The notes beneath the pieces were generated by a model. That model saw nothing but the letters and a program-made list of their open reading frames with translations. It ran no database searches and was not told the origin of the DNA. Shown piece after piece: positions 1 through 10,354 of a stretch of 64,000 nucleotides of DNA. The stretch is taken from contig DUBO01000060.1 of the NCBI GenBank assembly GCA_012960245.1, positions 1 through 64,000 of the forward strand, read 5' to 3'. The number at the start of each line of letters is the position of its first letter. Position 1 is the stretch's first letter. Source of the DNA: Candidatus Binatota bacterium (lineage in GTDB: Bacteria; Desulfobacterota; Binatia; UBA1149). The translations under genes were made by a program, and so were the position numbers.

Positions 1-240
1 AACGTGGATGACAGCGACGCCTGCTTGTCAACCTGCGTGCTGGCCAGCTGCGGCGATGGCATAGTGCAGGCCGGTGTAGAGGCCTGTGACGACGGCAATA
101 CTGACGATAGCGACGCCTGCCTGTCTACATGCGTACTAGCCAGTTGCGGCGATGGAATGTTGCAGGCGAGTGCAGAAACCTGCGACGACGGGAATCTTGA
201 CAACAGTGATGGCTGTTCGAATGCATGCCTTCCCCAGCGC
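1..240 (+). repeat. 96-base tandem coding repeat (DUF4215 units)
   Basis: Units with a 96-base (32-residue) period begin near 7, 103 and 199. The first two are close to identical at the DNA level (GACAGCGACGCCTGC against GATAGCGACGCCTGC, followed by matching Cys-rich stretches). The third is more diverged. This suggests recent internal duplication. The array continues off the left edge. Confidence 0.75.
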
Positions 241-795
241 TTCTGCGGTGATGGCAGCAATGACAGGCGCTTGACGGCTTCGGACGCACTGATGTTATTG
301 CGCCGGGCTGTCGGGCAGAATCTCGTCTGCCCCGACTACGTGTGCGATGTAGACGGTAGTGGCGCGATCACGGCAACCGATGCGTTGATGGTTCTTCGAA
401 AGGCCGTGGGTAGCGAGGTTTCGCTTAATTGCGGACCGGTGACTTCGGTGATGTTCCGGGTTGAATCGGGCGTGCCCATGGTCGATCTGGAACTGCTGGT
501 AGAGTTCGACGCTACCGTCGGAGATTTTGTAGAAGAGGCCGGGGGCCTGCAGTGCAGGGCTATCGACGGCGCGGTGTCTGTTTCTGCGACCAGGCTGTCG
601 CGGCAGGCGCTGAGAATCGAGCTCTTCTCTCCCGGCGCCGTGGTGGTGAGTCCGTCAAACACCGTGAGATGTGAGTTTGCGCCGGCTGTTTCTGAGCTGC
701 GTGAATCTGACTTTGACCTGACGGTCACCGGTGCGAGTGACGCCAATAGTATCGGTGTCGTTCCCTTGCCCGCAGTCAGGGCGATACCCTGGTGA
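1..795 (+). CDS. Cys-rich DUF4215 repeat protein with C-terminal dockerin-like and adhesin-like region (5' partial)
   Basis: The reading frame is open to the window edge, so the true start lies upstream. The visible 264 residues begin with Cys-rich units of the DUF4215 (myxococcus Cys-rich repeat) type, with the core CGDG...ETCDDGN..DSDACSSTC. These are followed at about residues 80-145 by a dockerin-like segment with two Asp-rich turns (FCGDGSNDRRLTASDALMLL and CDVDGSGAITATDALMVLRK). The last ~120 residues are beta-rich and resemble the cohesin-like or adhesin domains that often accompany such repeats. Proteins of this architecture are secreted or cell-surface in deltaproteobacterial-type genomes; their ligands are generally unknown. 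No cohesin or scaffoldin is visible nearby, so a cellulosome role is not supported. The ending VVPLPAVRAIPW carries no recognisable sorting signal. Confidence 0.75.
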   Translation, partial: NVDDSDACLSTCVLASCGDGIVQAGVEACDDGNTDDSDACLSTCVLASCGDGMLQASAETCDDGNLDNSDGCSNACLPQRFCGDGSNDRRLTASDALMLLRRAVGQNLVCPDYVCDVDGSGAITATDALMVLRKAVGSEVSLNCGPVTSVMFRVESGVPMVDLELLVEFDATVGDFVEEAGGLQCRAIDGAVSVSATRLSRQALRIELFSPGAVVVSPSNTVRCEFAPAVSELRESDFDLTVTGASDANSIGVVPLPAVRAIPW

Positions 796-1101
796 GTCGG
801 CCGAAGATTCAGAATCCGTTTTCTTCTACGAGCCGACGATACCAGTAGGAGCTTTTCCTGGGCCCGCGGCGCTGGGTCTGTTAGGCGCAGTGAACCACCC
901 CGTAACGACTTGTGGCCTCCAGGTTGCGCAGCCCCAGGTGAAGTCTTTCTAAAATTCCAGTGTCGCCATAGCGGGGATGCTAACACTTCGTCCCGGCGCA
1001 GCCCACGCGCCAGTACTGCCCGCATAACGGGTCTTGGGCATTGTATAACTCGTGGCTTCAACGTAGATTCGGCGAGCGAGGGGATTGCAAGGGGAATAGC
1101 A
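796..1101. other. 306-base intergenic stretch
   Basis: No convincing gene is present. An ORF in the frame of the downstream gene extends back to 910, but its residues (Arg/Ser/Ala-rich, no family resemblance) look like noncoding translation. A possible -10 element TATAAC lies at 1044-1049, about 53 bases before the next start, without a clear -35. A purine-rich AAGGGGAATA just before 1102 can serve as the ribosome binding site. Confidence 0.4.
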
Positions 1102-1524
1102 ATGGGACGATTGACCGAAGAAGAAGTCGAAGACCTGCTGGCGGAAGCGGAGATCGCGGTGCTGTCGGTTGTAAATGACCAGGGGGCGCCCGAGGGCACG
1201 CCGGTCTGGTTTGAGTACCACGACAAGCGCATCCAGATAATGGTGGGCGCCAATTCGCACAAAGCGCGGTGCGCGAGGGCCAACCCTGCGGTTTCGGTCA
1301 CCCTCGATACGCGGCAGGCGCCTTACCGGGGGATCTGCCTGCGCGGGACGGTGACCTTCGCCGAACCCGATAGCGAGCAAGCCCGGCGCATCGCGCGGCA
1401 CTACCTGGGCGAAGAAATGGGAGACGCTTACGTCGAAGCCACGGCCGCGACCCTCGCAGAGCAGGTACTCCTCGACATCAACATAGACAGTAGCTTCAGC
1501 TGGGATTATTCGAAGGGGTTCTAA
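1102..1524 (+). CDS. Pyridoxamine 5'-phosphate oxidase-like split-barrel flavoprotein
   Basis: This 140-residue protein has the FMN- or F420-binding split-barrel fold of the PPOX superfamily. The pattern is EIAVLSVVNDQGAPEGTPVWF, then a KRIQIMV strand, an NPAVSVTLDT segment, and RGICLRGTVTF. Members bind a flavin or F420 and reduce or oxidise small molecules; the substrate cannot be read from sequence. I chose ATG 1102 because family similarity starts there, at MGRLTEEEVEDLL, and a purine-rich ribosome binding site precedes it. The stop codon abuts the ATG of the downstream SDR gene, so the two are probably co-expressed and may act on the same substrate. Confidence 0.7.
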   Translation: MGRLTEEEVEDLLAEAEIAVLSVVNDQGAPEGTPVWFEYHDKRIQIMVGANSHKARCARANPAVSVTLDTRQAPYRGICLRGTVTFAEPDSEQARRIARHYLGEEMGDAYVEATAATLAEQVLLDINIDSSFSWDYSKGF

Positions 1525-2358
1525 ATGAAACTCGATCGACAGAGAGCTTTTATAACCGGTGCGGCTTCGGGGCTGGGTGCCGAAATAGCGCTTCTTTATG
1601 CGGCCAACGGTGCCAGGGTTTATGTCAGCGATATAAACGAGGACGCGGCTGCCTCTGTTGCCGCCCGTTGTTGTGAGCTGACCCCGGGCTCGGTATCGGG
1701 GCCTTGCGACGTGAGCGATTCGTCGTCTGTGAAAGCGGCCTTCGCGTCGTTGCTCACGGAACTCGGCGGTATCGATATCCTCGTTAATAACGCGGGCATT
1801 ATTCACACCGATCCCGAGTACCTGGAGGCTAACGCGTCCGCGATGCAGGCGCAGATCGAAGAATCGATGCAGGGGGAGGGTATAAAAACCCACCTGCGCA
1901 GTATCGAGTTGCTCAGCGACGAGATGTTCGACCGCATGATGCGCATACACATGTACGGTACGTTTTACTGCTCCAGGGAAGCACTGCCGCTCATGCGCGA
2001 ACAGGGCGGCGGTAGGATCATCAACATGGGGTCCCTGATGGGGGCGGCCTCGCTTACCGGAGCCCCCGACTACTGTGCCGCCAAGGGGGCCATCATGTCT
2101 TTTACCCGTGCGACGGCCAGGGAAGCCGCCAGCTACGGTGTTCGCGCCAACGCCATAGCACCGGGCTTCATAAAAACACCGCTGTTGGACCCGGTAGATA
2201 AAACGAGCCTGGACATGATTGCCATGCAGACGCCGATGCAGCGACTCGGCACGGCTTCCGAGGTAGCGACCACTGCACTGTTCCTGGCGAGCGATGACTC
2301 TTCGTTCTTTACCGGGCAGGTGCTGGCTCCCAATGGCGGCATCTACATGTCGCAGTAG
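1525..2358 (+). CDS. Short-chain dehydrogenase/reductase (SDR)
   Basis: This is a 277-residue NAD(P)-dependent oxidoreductase of the classical SDR family. The cofactor motif TGAASGLG is at residues 11-18, NNAG at 88-91, the catalytic Ser at about 170 and YCAAK at 183-187. D36 after the second beta strand (VYVSDIN) favours NAD(H). Two things are unusual: an extra ~30-residue helical-looking stretch between NNAG and the next strand (about residues 100-132), and a His (RIHMYG) where the tetrad Asn normally sits. The start is immediately after the upstream split-barrel gene's stop, so translational coupling is likely. The substrate is unknown; a hydroxyacyl or sterol-type alcohol is possible given other genes in the window. 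Confidence 0.85.
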   Translation: MKLDRQRAFITGAASGLGAEIALLYAANGARVYVSDINEDAAASVAARCCELTPGSVSGPCDVSDSSSVKAAFASLLTELGGIDILVNNAGIIHTDPEYLEANASAMQAQIEESMQGEGIKTHLRSIELLSDEMFDRMMRIHMYGTFYCSREALPLMREQGGGRIINMGSLMGAASLTGAPDYCAAKGAIMSFTRATAREAASYGVRANAIAPGFIKTPLLDPVDKTSLDMIAMQTPMQRLGTASEVATTALFLASDDSSFFTGQVLAPNGGIYMSQ

Positions 2359-2402
2359 ACTGAGCGGCGGTGAGAATCTCCCCCGCTGTTGCAGCGTGGG
2401 CC

Positions 2403-3482
2403 ATGGCGGTGCGTAGAAACCCAGCGCTGGTGGTTCTTGCGTGTACGATGCTCTTGTCCGCTTGCTGGGCGGTCGCCCCGCGTAGCGAGCCACGGCTGAT
2501 AGTTGTTAACTCGTCGGCGGATTCGGGTAACGGCACGCTCAGGTACGCTATCGAGAGCGCCAACGCTTCTTCGCAACGCTCGATTATAGACATCAGGCTC
2601 GCGCCTTCCGATTCAATCAAGCCCGTGACCGAGCTGCCCGCCATCGAAGCCAGCGGCCTGGCGATTCACGGTCACGGAGCCTGGCTGGTGGGTGGCGCCT
2701 GCGGGCGTTCGCGTGGCCGCCGAGGCTGCGACGGGCTGGTCATCAAGGGACCGTCGGTGCAAGTACAAGAGCTCAACGCTCGCGGTTTCATGTTCGATGG
2801 AATCGCGGTGATCGGCGCATCGGCGAACGGGGTGGTACTGAGCGACTGCCACTGTCGCGACAACCTCGACGACGGTATCGGCATAACCGCTGGCGCGAGC
2901 GGGGTGCTCGTGGAGGGCTGCCTGCTCGAGGGCAACGGTTTTCGCAGCAAGGGTAAGGGCGTACTCGTGTTCGACGGTTCTTCGGCTGTACTGCGCGGCA
3001 ATACGATCAGGCAGAACCGCGATGGCGTTACCGTCAGCCGGCGCTCGAGCGTTCGCCTGCTGGACAACCGCATAAGTGCCAACTTCGACAAGGGCTTGGG
3101 GGTGTCGGCGGCCTCGCTGACCGGATCGGGTAATTTGATCACCGTCAACGGGCTTGATGATCCAGCAATGAGCGCACTCTCGCGCGACGCGGGTGGCACG
3201 AGCCGGCCGCCCAACGGCGACGGTTTGCGGGTCGGACTGGGCTCACGGGTTGAACTCGCCAACACTGTCATAAGCGGTAACGCGGACGCCGGCGTTGTGG
3301 TCAACGATGATTCGCTGCTGAGGCTCAGCGGTGGGCGCGTCACCGACAACGGTAGCAGGGGGGTGGTGCTGCACGACCGCGCGTCGGTCGAACTCCGCGG
3401 GGTCGAAGTCAGGGGACACGGCGCGGGTGATCTGTTGGTCGCTGAGGGCGCAACGCTCACGCGGCAGGAAAGCGCCGAGTAA
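2403..3482 (+). CDS. Lipoprotein with right-handed parallel beta-helix repeats
   Basis: The protein has a hydrophobic signal segment ending in the lipobox LLSAC (the full segment is PALVVLACTMLLSAC), then a long run of beta-helix coils. Recurrent ~22-residue units read like FDGIAVIGASANGVVLSDCH and DGVTVSRRSSVRLLDNRIS, matching the pectate-lyase-like/NosD family (Pfam beta_helix class). Such proteins are commonly carbohydrate-active or adhesive, but no catalytic residues can be assigned. An in-frame GTG at 2370 would add 11 residues; ATG 2403 gives a cleaner signal peptide. The gene lies 44 bases after the SDR gene and is convergent with ethylmalonyl-CoA mutase. Confidence 0.7.
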   Translation: MAVRRNPALVVLACTMLLSACWAVAPRSEPRLIVVNSSADSGNGTLRYAIESANASSQRSIIDIRLAPSDSIKPVTELPAIEASGLAIHGHGAWLVGGACGRSRGRRGCDGLVIKGPSVQVQELNARGFMFDGIAVIGASANGVVLSDCHCRDNLDDGIGITAGASGVLVEGCLLEGNGFRSKGKGVLVFDGSSAVLRGNTIRQNRDGVTVSRRSSVRLLDNRISANFDKGLGVSAASLTGSGNLITVNGLDDPAMSALSRDAGGTSRPPNGDGLRVGLGSRVELANTVISGNADAGVVVNDDSLLRLSGGRVTDNGSRGVVLHDRASVELRGVEVRGHGAGDLLVAEGATLTRQESAE

Positions 3483-3505
3483 CATAAAGCTGGTGCCTTC
3501 GTGGC

Positions 3506-5503
3506 TCAGCCGCGCTTGTTGCTCACCAGTTCTACGATGTCGTTCATGATGCTGGTCAGTTCAAAGTCCCGTGGGGTGTATACCCCTGCGACGCCCAGGG
3601 CCTTGAGTTGGTCGGCGTCCGCGTCGGGAATGATTCCGCCCACGACCAGGGTCACGTCTTCAAGCTCGAGCTTCTTCATCTTGTCTACGAGGTCGGGGAC
3701 CAGCGTCATGTGTGATCCCGAAAGGATGCTCAAGCCGATCGCGTCCACGTCTTCTTCCTGGGCAGTGGCCACGATTTCGTCACTGGTCAGGCGGATGCCG
3801 TGATATATGACCTCCATGCCGCAATCGCGGGCGCGCACGGCGATCTGTTCCGCCCCGTTGCTGTGACCGTCGAGTCCCGGTTTGCCAACCAGCAGCCTCA
3901 GCGTGTGGCCGAGGCGTTCGCCGAGCGCCTTCACCTTTTCGCGTACCGCAACCACCGCGTCGCTGTCAGCCGCCGACTGGCCGCCCACGCCGGTGGGAGC
4001 GCGGTATTCACCGAACACGTCGCGCAGCACCTGTGACCACTCTCCGGTAGTCAGCCCGGCCGAAGCCGCAGCTATTGAGCTCTCCATGATGTTGCTACCG
4101 CTTGTGGCCGAATCACGGAGGGCCTGCAGGGCCGGCGCGATATCGTCTTTGTTGCGTTTTGCCCTGAAGGCTTCAAGGCGTTCGATCTGCTCGCGCTCGG
4201 CCGAAACATCGACCTTGAGGATGGCGTTGTCCATGTCCGAGGTAAGCGGCGAAGGCTCACTCTCGGCCCAGCGATTGACTCCCACAACGCACTGTTCGCC
4301 TGCTTCGATGCGGCGCAATCGCCGCGCGTTGGAATCCACCAGGCGCTGCTTCATGTAGCCAGCTTCGACGGCCTCGACCGCGCCGGCCATCTCGTCAATA
4401 CGCTCGAGCTCCTCGTAGGCTTCTGCGATCAGGCTGTCCACCTTGGCCTGCACCACCGGCGATTCGTCGAGGATGTCGGCGTACTCAAGCAGGTCGGTTT
4501 CGTAGGCCATTATCTGTTGCGTTCTCAGCGCCCACTGTTGGTCCCAAGGCCGGGGCAGGCCCAGGGCCTCGTTCCAGGCCGGGAGCTGCACGGCTCTCGC
4601 GCGGGCTTTTTTGGACAACACCACCCCGAGCATCTCCAGCGCTATACGGATGGCGTTGTTCTCGGGTTGCTGTTCGGTGAGGCCCAACGAGTTGACCTGC
4701 ACGCCGTAACGGAAACGCCTGAGCTTGGGGTCTTCCACGCCGTAGCGTTCGCGTCCTAGCTTGTCCCAGGTCTCGACAAACGCGCGCATCTTGCAGGTTT
4801 CTTCTATGAAACGGATACTGGCGTTCACGAAAAAAGAGATCCGGCCGAAGACCCGTACCATGGTCTCGCTGTCCATTCCGGGTCGTTTTTTGACCTCGTC
4901 GAGTACGGCTATGGCGTTGGCCAAGGTGAAAGCGAGTTCCTCGGACGGCGTGGCCCCGGCTTCCTGCAGGTGGTAGCTGCAGATGTTGATCGGGTTCCAC
5001 TTGGGAATATTGCTGACCGTGTACTCGATGATGTCGCCGGTGAGACGCATCGACTCGGTGGGAGGAAACACGTAGGTGCCCCGCGACAGGTACTCCTTGA
5101 TGATGTCGTTCTGGATGGTCCCTTGCAGGCCGCCGGGGTCGACACCCTGGCGCTCGGCCACCGCGACGTACAGCGCCAGCAGCCAGGCAGCGGTGGCGTT
5201 GATGGTCATTGACGTGTTCATGCGGTCCAACGGTATGTCGTTGAACAAGGTTTCCATGTCGGCGATGCTGTCAACCGGCACGCCGACTTTGCCTACTTCT
5301 CCGCGCGCCAGGGGGTGATCGGAGTCGTAACCGGTCTGCGTGGGCAGATCGAAAGCTACGCTCAGGCCGGTCTGGCCCTTTTCCAGGTTGCCCCTGTAGA
5401 GCGCGTTCGAGGCCTCGGCCGAGCTGTGGCCAGAGTAGGTACGAAAAATCCACGGTCGGTCCTTTTCGACCTGCTTAGAGGCCGCTTTATCAGTAGATGC
5501 CAT
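3506..5503 (-). CDS. ecm: Ethylmalonyl-CoA mutase (MeaA family), B12-dependent
   Basis: This 665-residue protein joins a mutase TIM-barrel to a C-terminal cobalamin-binding domain. The start region RPWIFRTYSGHSSAEASN, the GQTGLSVAFDLPTQTGYDSDH block, MNTSMTINATAAWLLALY and KWNPINICSYHLQEAGATP match the MeaA/Ecm branch rather than classical methylmalonyl-CoA mutase. The base-off cobalamin motif is DGHSNG at 545-550 (axial His547), followed by GLSILSGSH, typical of MeaA. The enzyme converts ethylmalonyl-CoA to methylsuccinyl-CoA in the ethylmalonyl-CoA pathway for C2 assimilation. Crotonyl-CoA carboxylase/reductase and methylsuccinyl-CoA dehydrogenase are not recognised in this window, so the complete pathway is inferred only. 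The gene is monocistronic here. Confidence 0.88.
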   Translation of the reverse strand: MASTDKAASKQVEKDRPWIFRTYSGHSSAEASNALYRGNLEKGQTGLSVAFDLPTQTGYDSDHPLARGEVGKVGVPVDSIADMETLFNDIPLDRMNTSMTINATAAWLLALYVAVAERQGVDPGGLQGTIQNDIIKEYLSRGTYVFPPTESMRLTGDIIEYTVSNIPKWNPINICSYHLQEAGATPSEELAFTLANAIAVLDEVKKRPGMDSETMVRVFGRISFFVNASIRFIEETCKMRAFVETWDKLGRERYGVEDPKLRRFRYGVQVNSLGLTEQQPENNAIRIALEMLGVVLSKKARARAVQLPAWNEALGLPRPWDQQWALRTQQIMAYETDLLEYADILDESPVVQAKVDSLIAEAYEELERIDEMAGAVEAVEAGYMKQRLVDSNARRLRRIEAGEQCVVGVNRWAESEPSPLTSDMDNAILKVDVSAEREQIERLEAFRAKRNKDDIAPALQALRDSATSGSNIMESSIAAASAGLTTGEWSQVLRDVFGEYRAPTGVGGQSAADSDAVVAVREKVKALGERLGHTLRLLVGKPGLDGHSNGAEQIAVRARDCGMEVIYHGIRLTSDEIVATAQEEDVDAIGLSILSGSHMTLVPDLVDKMKKLELEDVTLVVGGIIPDADADQLKALGVAGVYTPRDFELTSIMNDIVELVSNKRG

Positions 5504-5616
5504 CGGTCAGGTTTAGCAGGCTACCGGCGTTTGCTCAACGGTGAGATAGCCTGCTACGCCCCCCACCCGGTGAGCTTGGGCGGGAGGGCGGCTGGGGTTA
5601 CACTCGCGGGGGTGGG

Positions 5617-5622
5617 TAGAGT
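5617..5622 (+). promoter_or_regulatory. Candidate -10 box seven bases before the acyltransferase start
   Basis: TAGAGT fits TANNNT and ends seven bases before ATG 5630, the spacing expected if transcription starts at the start codon. No -35 is evident. The support is the same arrangement at several other first genes in the window. Confidence 0.35.
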
Positions 5623-5629
5623 AATTGAC

Positions 5630-6517
5630 ATGGTCGCCTATGGCCTGTTGCGAGCGGTCTGGGCGCTGGGTGCCGCGCTGCCACTGGCGGTGACAAGGGG
5701 TGCCCTTGAGGGCCTCGGCAGCCTGGCCTCCAGGGTCGACGTCCGTCACAGGCGGGTCATCGACAGCAATCTGTGCCAGGCTTTTCCTTCCTGGGACGCC
5801 GCCAAGCGAAATAGTTGCTCCAGGGTCGTTTTTCGCAGCTGGGGACGCATGATGGCCGAACTTATGCATTCGCGTGCCTTGATGGCCAACGGGAGTATCC
5901 GCGGCGTCGAAAAGGCTGCCGCTGCGGTGGCTGAACTGGCCGCCGCTGGAAACGGGGTCTTGATACTCACCGCCCATAGCGCCAATTTTGAATTGATGGC
6001 CCGGGCTGTCGGTAACAGTGGCGTGGCCATGAGCGCCTTTTACCGGCCGATGCGGAACAGGCTGATAAACGATTTTCTGCTGGCCCAGCGATCAGCTGCC
6101 GGCGTGAGCTCGGTGGGCAGGGGCAGTGCCTTGCGCGAAATAGTGAGCGTTCTTGCTGCCGGCGGCGTGGTGGCGGCGCCCCTGGACCAGAACCAGGGCC
6201 TTGGGAGGGGGGTTTTCGTGGATTTTTTTGGTCGTCCGGCCTGTACGTCGACCATGCTGGCGAGGTTGTCGCTGGCAAGCTCGGCCCCCGTTCTGCCGGT
6301 GTTTGCCAGCTGGGACAGCGACGGCCTCGTGATTGATGTGAGGCCGGCAGTGCATCCGCCGCTGTCACCGGCGGACAGGCGACAGGCGGCTGTAGATCTT
6401 ACGGGGAGCTATACCGAGCTCGTAGAGCAGCAGGTGCGCTCATGGCCCGAGCAGTGGAACTGGGCCCACCGCCGCTGGAAGACCCGTCCAGCGGCCGAAT
6501 CGGCAGCCGCTGAATAA
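5630..6517 (+). CDS. LpxL/HtrB-type lysophospholipid/lipid A acyltransferase
   Basis: This 295-residue membrane-associated acyltransferase has the catalytic HX4E motif HSANFE, followed by the AFYRPMRN, GRGSALREIVSVLAAGG and DQNQGLGRGVFVDFFG blocks of the LpxL (lipid A late acyltransferase) family. The end carries the family's WPEQWNWAHRRWKTRP signature. It would transfer a secondary acyl chain to a lipid A precursor or related lipid at the inner membrane. ATG 5630 is chosen because upstream residues of the longer ORF overlap the divergent mutase gene in another frame. A TAGAGT box at 5617-5622, seven bases before the ATG, could give a leaderless transcript. A weak G-rich stretch is the only ribosome-binding candidate. 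Confidence 0.85.
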   Translation: MVAYGLLRAVWALGAALPLAVTRGALEGLGSLASRVDVRHRRVIDSNLCQAFPSWDAAKRNSCSRVVFRSWGRMMAELMHSRALMANGSIRGVEKAAAAVAELAAAGNGVLILTAHSANFELMARAVGNSGVAMSAFYRPMRNRLINDFLLAQRSAAGVSSVGRGSALREIVSVLAAGGVVAAPLDQNQGLGRGVFVDFFGRPACTSTMLARLSLASSAPVLPVFASWDSDGLVIDVRPAVHPPLSPADRRQAAVDLTGSYTELVEQQVRSWPEQWNWAHRRWKTRPAAESAAAE

Positions 6518-6707
6518 CCTCAGCTTCAGCTCAGCGTAACCGGGCTGAAGCCGCTTCAGACAAATTAGATTTACTTGTGTAATCAGGGCGTAATCATTTG
6601 ATCCGGTAATCCTGCTTCATTAGCTTGGAAGGACCGACCCTGCTGACCCTCTCGCGTGGGAAGCCAGCAGGTGCTGCGGCTAAATCTGATGATAGAGAGG
6701 CAGTTAA
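6518..6707 (+). promoter_or_regulatory. 190-base leader upstream of korA with an inverted repeat
   Basis: Two inverted repeats are visible. CTTCAGC at 6524-6530 pairs with GCTGAAG at 6544-6550, just after the acyltransferase stop, and could be a weak terminator although no T-run follows. CCTGCTG at 6639-6645 pairs with CAGCAGG at 6665-6671, with an inner CCC/GGG extension, placing a stable hairpin 36 bases before the korA start. GAGAGGCAG supplies the ribosome binding site. I recognise no known riboswitch. Confidence 0.4.
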
Positions 6708-8578
<1,871 letters not shown>

Positions 8579-8582
<4 letters not shown>

Positions 8583-9592
8583 GTGGCGAGCAGGCAAAAC
8601 TGAATCGCAAGGATTTCGTCAGCGATCAGGATGTTCGTTGGTGTCCGGGTTGTGGCGACTACGCGATACTCGCGCAGGTGCAGCGGGTGATGCCCGAGCT
8701 GAACATACCGCGCGAAAACATAGTGTTCGTTTCGGGCATAGGCTGTTCCAGCCGCTTCCCTTACTACATGAACACCTACGGCTTCCACAGCATTCACGGT
8801 CGGGCCACGGCCATTGCTTCGGGACTCAAGCTGGCCAGGCCGGAACTGTCGGTGTGGGTGGTTACGGGTGACGGCGATGGCCTGAGCATCGGCGGCAATC
8901 ATCTCATCCACCTCCTGCGGCGTAACCTGGATATCAACGTACTGCTGTTCAATAACGAGATTTATGGTCTCACCAAGGGGCAGTACTCTCCCACGTCGAG
9001 GATGGGCCAGATTACCAAGTCGAGCCCGCTGGGTGTGGCCGATCATCCTTTTGATACGGTTTCGTTGGCGCTAGGGGCCGACGCGACCTTTGTCGCGCGC
9101 ACTGTTGATACCGAGACCCAGCATCTCCAGTCGATGCTTACCCGGGCCGTTGAGCACAAGGGGACCTCGTTTATTGAGATCCTGCAGAACTGTCCTATCT
9201 TTAACGATGGAGCCTTTGAGGAGGTCTCGGGCAAAGGTTCTCGTATTCAGAACCAGTTGGTTCTCGAGCACGGGCAGCCGCTGCTTTTTGGTCCCGAGGA
9301 TGCCCGTATGGGTGTGGCCCTGGGCAAGGACATGTCTCCGCAGGTCGTGAATATGGAGTCGACGCCAGAGGAACAGGTGCTTTTGCACGATGAAACCAAC
9401 GAAGCCCTCGGGTTTTTTCTAAGTCGCCTGGAGCGGCCCGAATTCCCCGTGCCGTTGGGTGTTATACGAGCCATGGACAGGCCGATTTACGAGAAGGAAG
9501 TCGCGGCACAGGCTAAACGCGCACTCAGTGAGATGGGGCAGCCCGACTTCAACAAGCTGTTCTGTGGCGGGGACACTTGGACAGTCGAATAG
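8579..9592 (+). CDS. korB: 2-oxoacid:ferredoxin oxidoreductase, beta (thiamine diphosphate) subunit
   Basis: This 337-residue protein carries the thiamine diphosphate-binding site, seen as GDGDGLSIGGNHLIHLLRRN followed by NNEIYGLTKGQYSPTS. The N-terminal DVRWCPGCGDYAILAQVQ supplies CxxC, and GIGCSSRFPYYMNTYGFH a further Cys, which ligate the single [4Fe-4S] cluster of this enzyme type. It partners KorA to form the functional enzyme. The start overlaps the korA stop. The following CBS-domain gene lies 66 bases downstream on the same strand and may be co-transcribed. Confidence 0.9.
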
Positions 9593-9658
9593 GGCGCTTG
9601 TAAGCTCATCGGCCAGGCCCTGGGGCAACCCTGGGAGCGGAAACGGGAGAAGACAGAG

Positions 9659-10204
9659 ATGGAAGAGATCGAAGGAGTTGAAGAATTCATCGACGAGAGC
9701 ATAGAAGAACTCAAGGGGGTAAGGGGCGATGGCGTGCTCGACGAAGACGCGCTGCGCGAGCCCGTGAGTACGCTCGAACCGCGTAAGCCGGTGGTGGTCG
9801 GTCCGCAAACACCGGCACTCGAGGCCGTGGCCGTGATGCGGGAGCAGGGAATGGGCTGCGTGCTGGTCGTCCGGTCTAATCGCTTAAAGGGAATTTTCAC
9901 AGAGAGGGACGTCCTGAACAACCTGGTCGGGATGGGCACGGAGGTGGCCAAGACCCCGGTGCGCAAGTTGATGACGGGTAACCCCGAGACTCTCAGGCCC
10001 AGTGATTCAATTGCCTACGCTTTGAACAAGATGAGCCTCGGCGGCTATCGGCACATCCCGCTGGTCGACAACTCGGATGCGCCGGTGGGAGTCATTTCGG
10101 TCAAGGACATCGTCAACTACCTGGTCAAGCTGTTTCCCAAGAGCGTGATGAATCTGCCCACCCTGCCGCGAGGTAATTACGCCCGCGAAAGAGAAGGCGC
10201 CTGA
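9659..10204 (+). CDS. Tandem CBS-domain protein
   Basis: This 181-residue protein has an acidic ~45-residue N-terminus followed by two CBS motifs. The first is at about residues 50-105 (TPALEAVAVMREQGMGCVLVV, then KGIFTERDVLNNLVG). The second is at about 112-165 (MTGNPETLRPSDSIAYALNKM, then GYRHIPLVDNSDAPVGVISVKDIVNYLV). CBS pairs bind adenine nucleotides (AMP, ATP, NADH, SAM) and act as energy-sensing regulatory modules. No attached effector domain is present, so it probably acts by binding a partner. Its position behind korAB suggests, without proving, regulation of that enzyme. Confidence 0.82.
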   Translation: MEEIEGVEEFIDESIEELKGVRGDGVLDEDALREPVSTLEPRKPVVVGPQTPALEAVAVMREQGMGCVLVVRSNRLKGIFTERDVLNNLVGMGTEVAKTPVRKLMTGNPETLRPSDSIAYALNKMSLGGYRHIPLVDNSDAPVGVISVKDIVNYLVKLFPKSVMNLPTLPRGNYAREREGA

Positions 10205-10354
10205 CACGGGGATGCGTGTTTCTGCCGGGTTTGCTGGTGACCACGCCTCTGGGCGTTGGCCTCGGCCACGCGCTTCGGCGCACAGGATATGGGCCCGGGG
10301 TCTTTCATACCGGGCATACTTGCGATAAACAGGATATAGCGGAGGTGTGGCGGA

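Noticed and set aside
1..795. Cellulosome component
   Set aside because: Dockerin-like repeats are present, but no cohesin, scaffoldin or glycoside hydrolase is seen in the window.
731..952. Possible C-terminal sorting-signal peptide (VGAFPGPAALGLLGAV) after the dockerin protein
   Set aside because: It is in a different frame from the dockerin protein and would need a frameshift. It has neither a PEP-type motif nor the terminal basic residues of sorting signals.
949..2493. 514-residue ORF on the minus strand
   Set aside because: It lies opposite the split-barrel and SDR genes, which have clear family motifs. Its translation is Arg/Gly/His-rich with no domain, typical of antisense reading of GC-rich genes.
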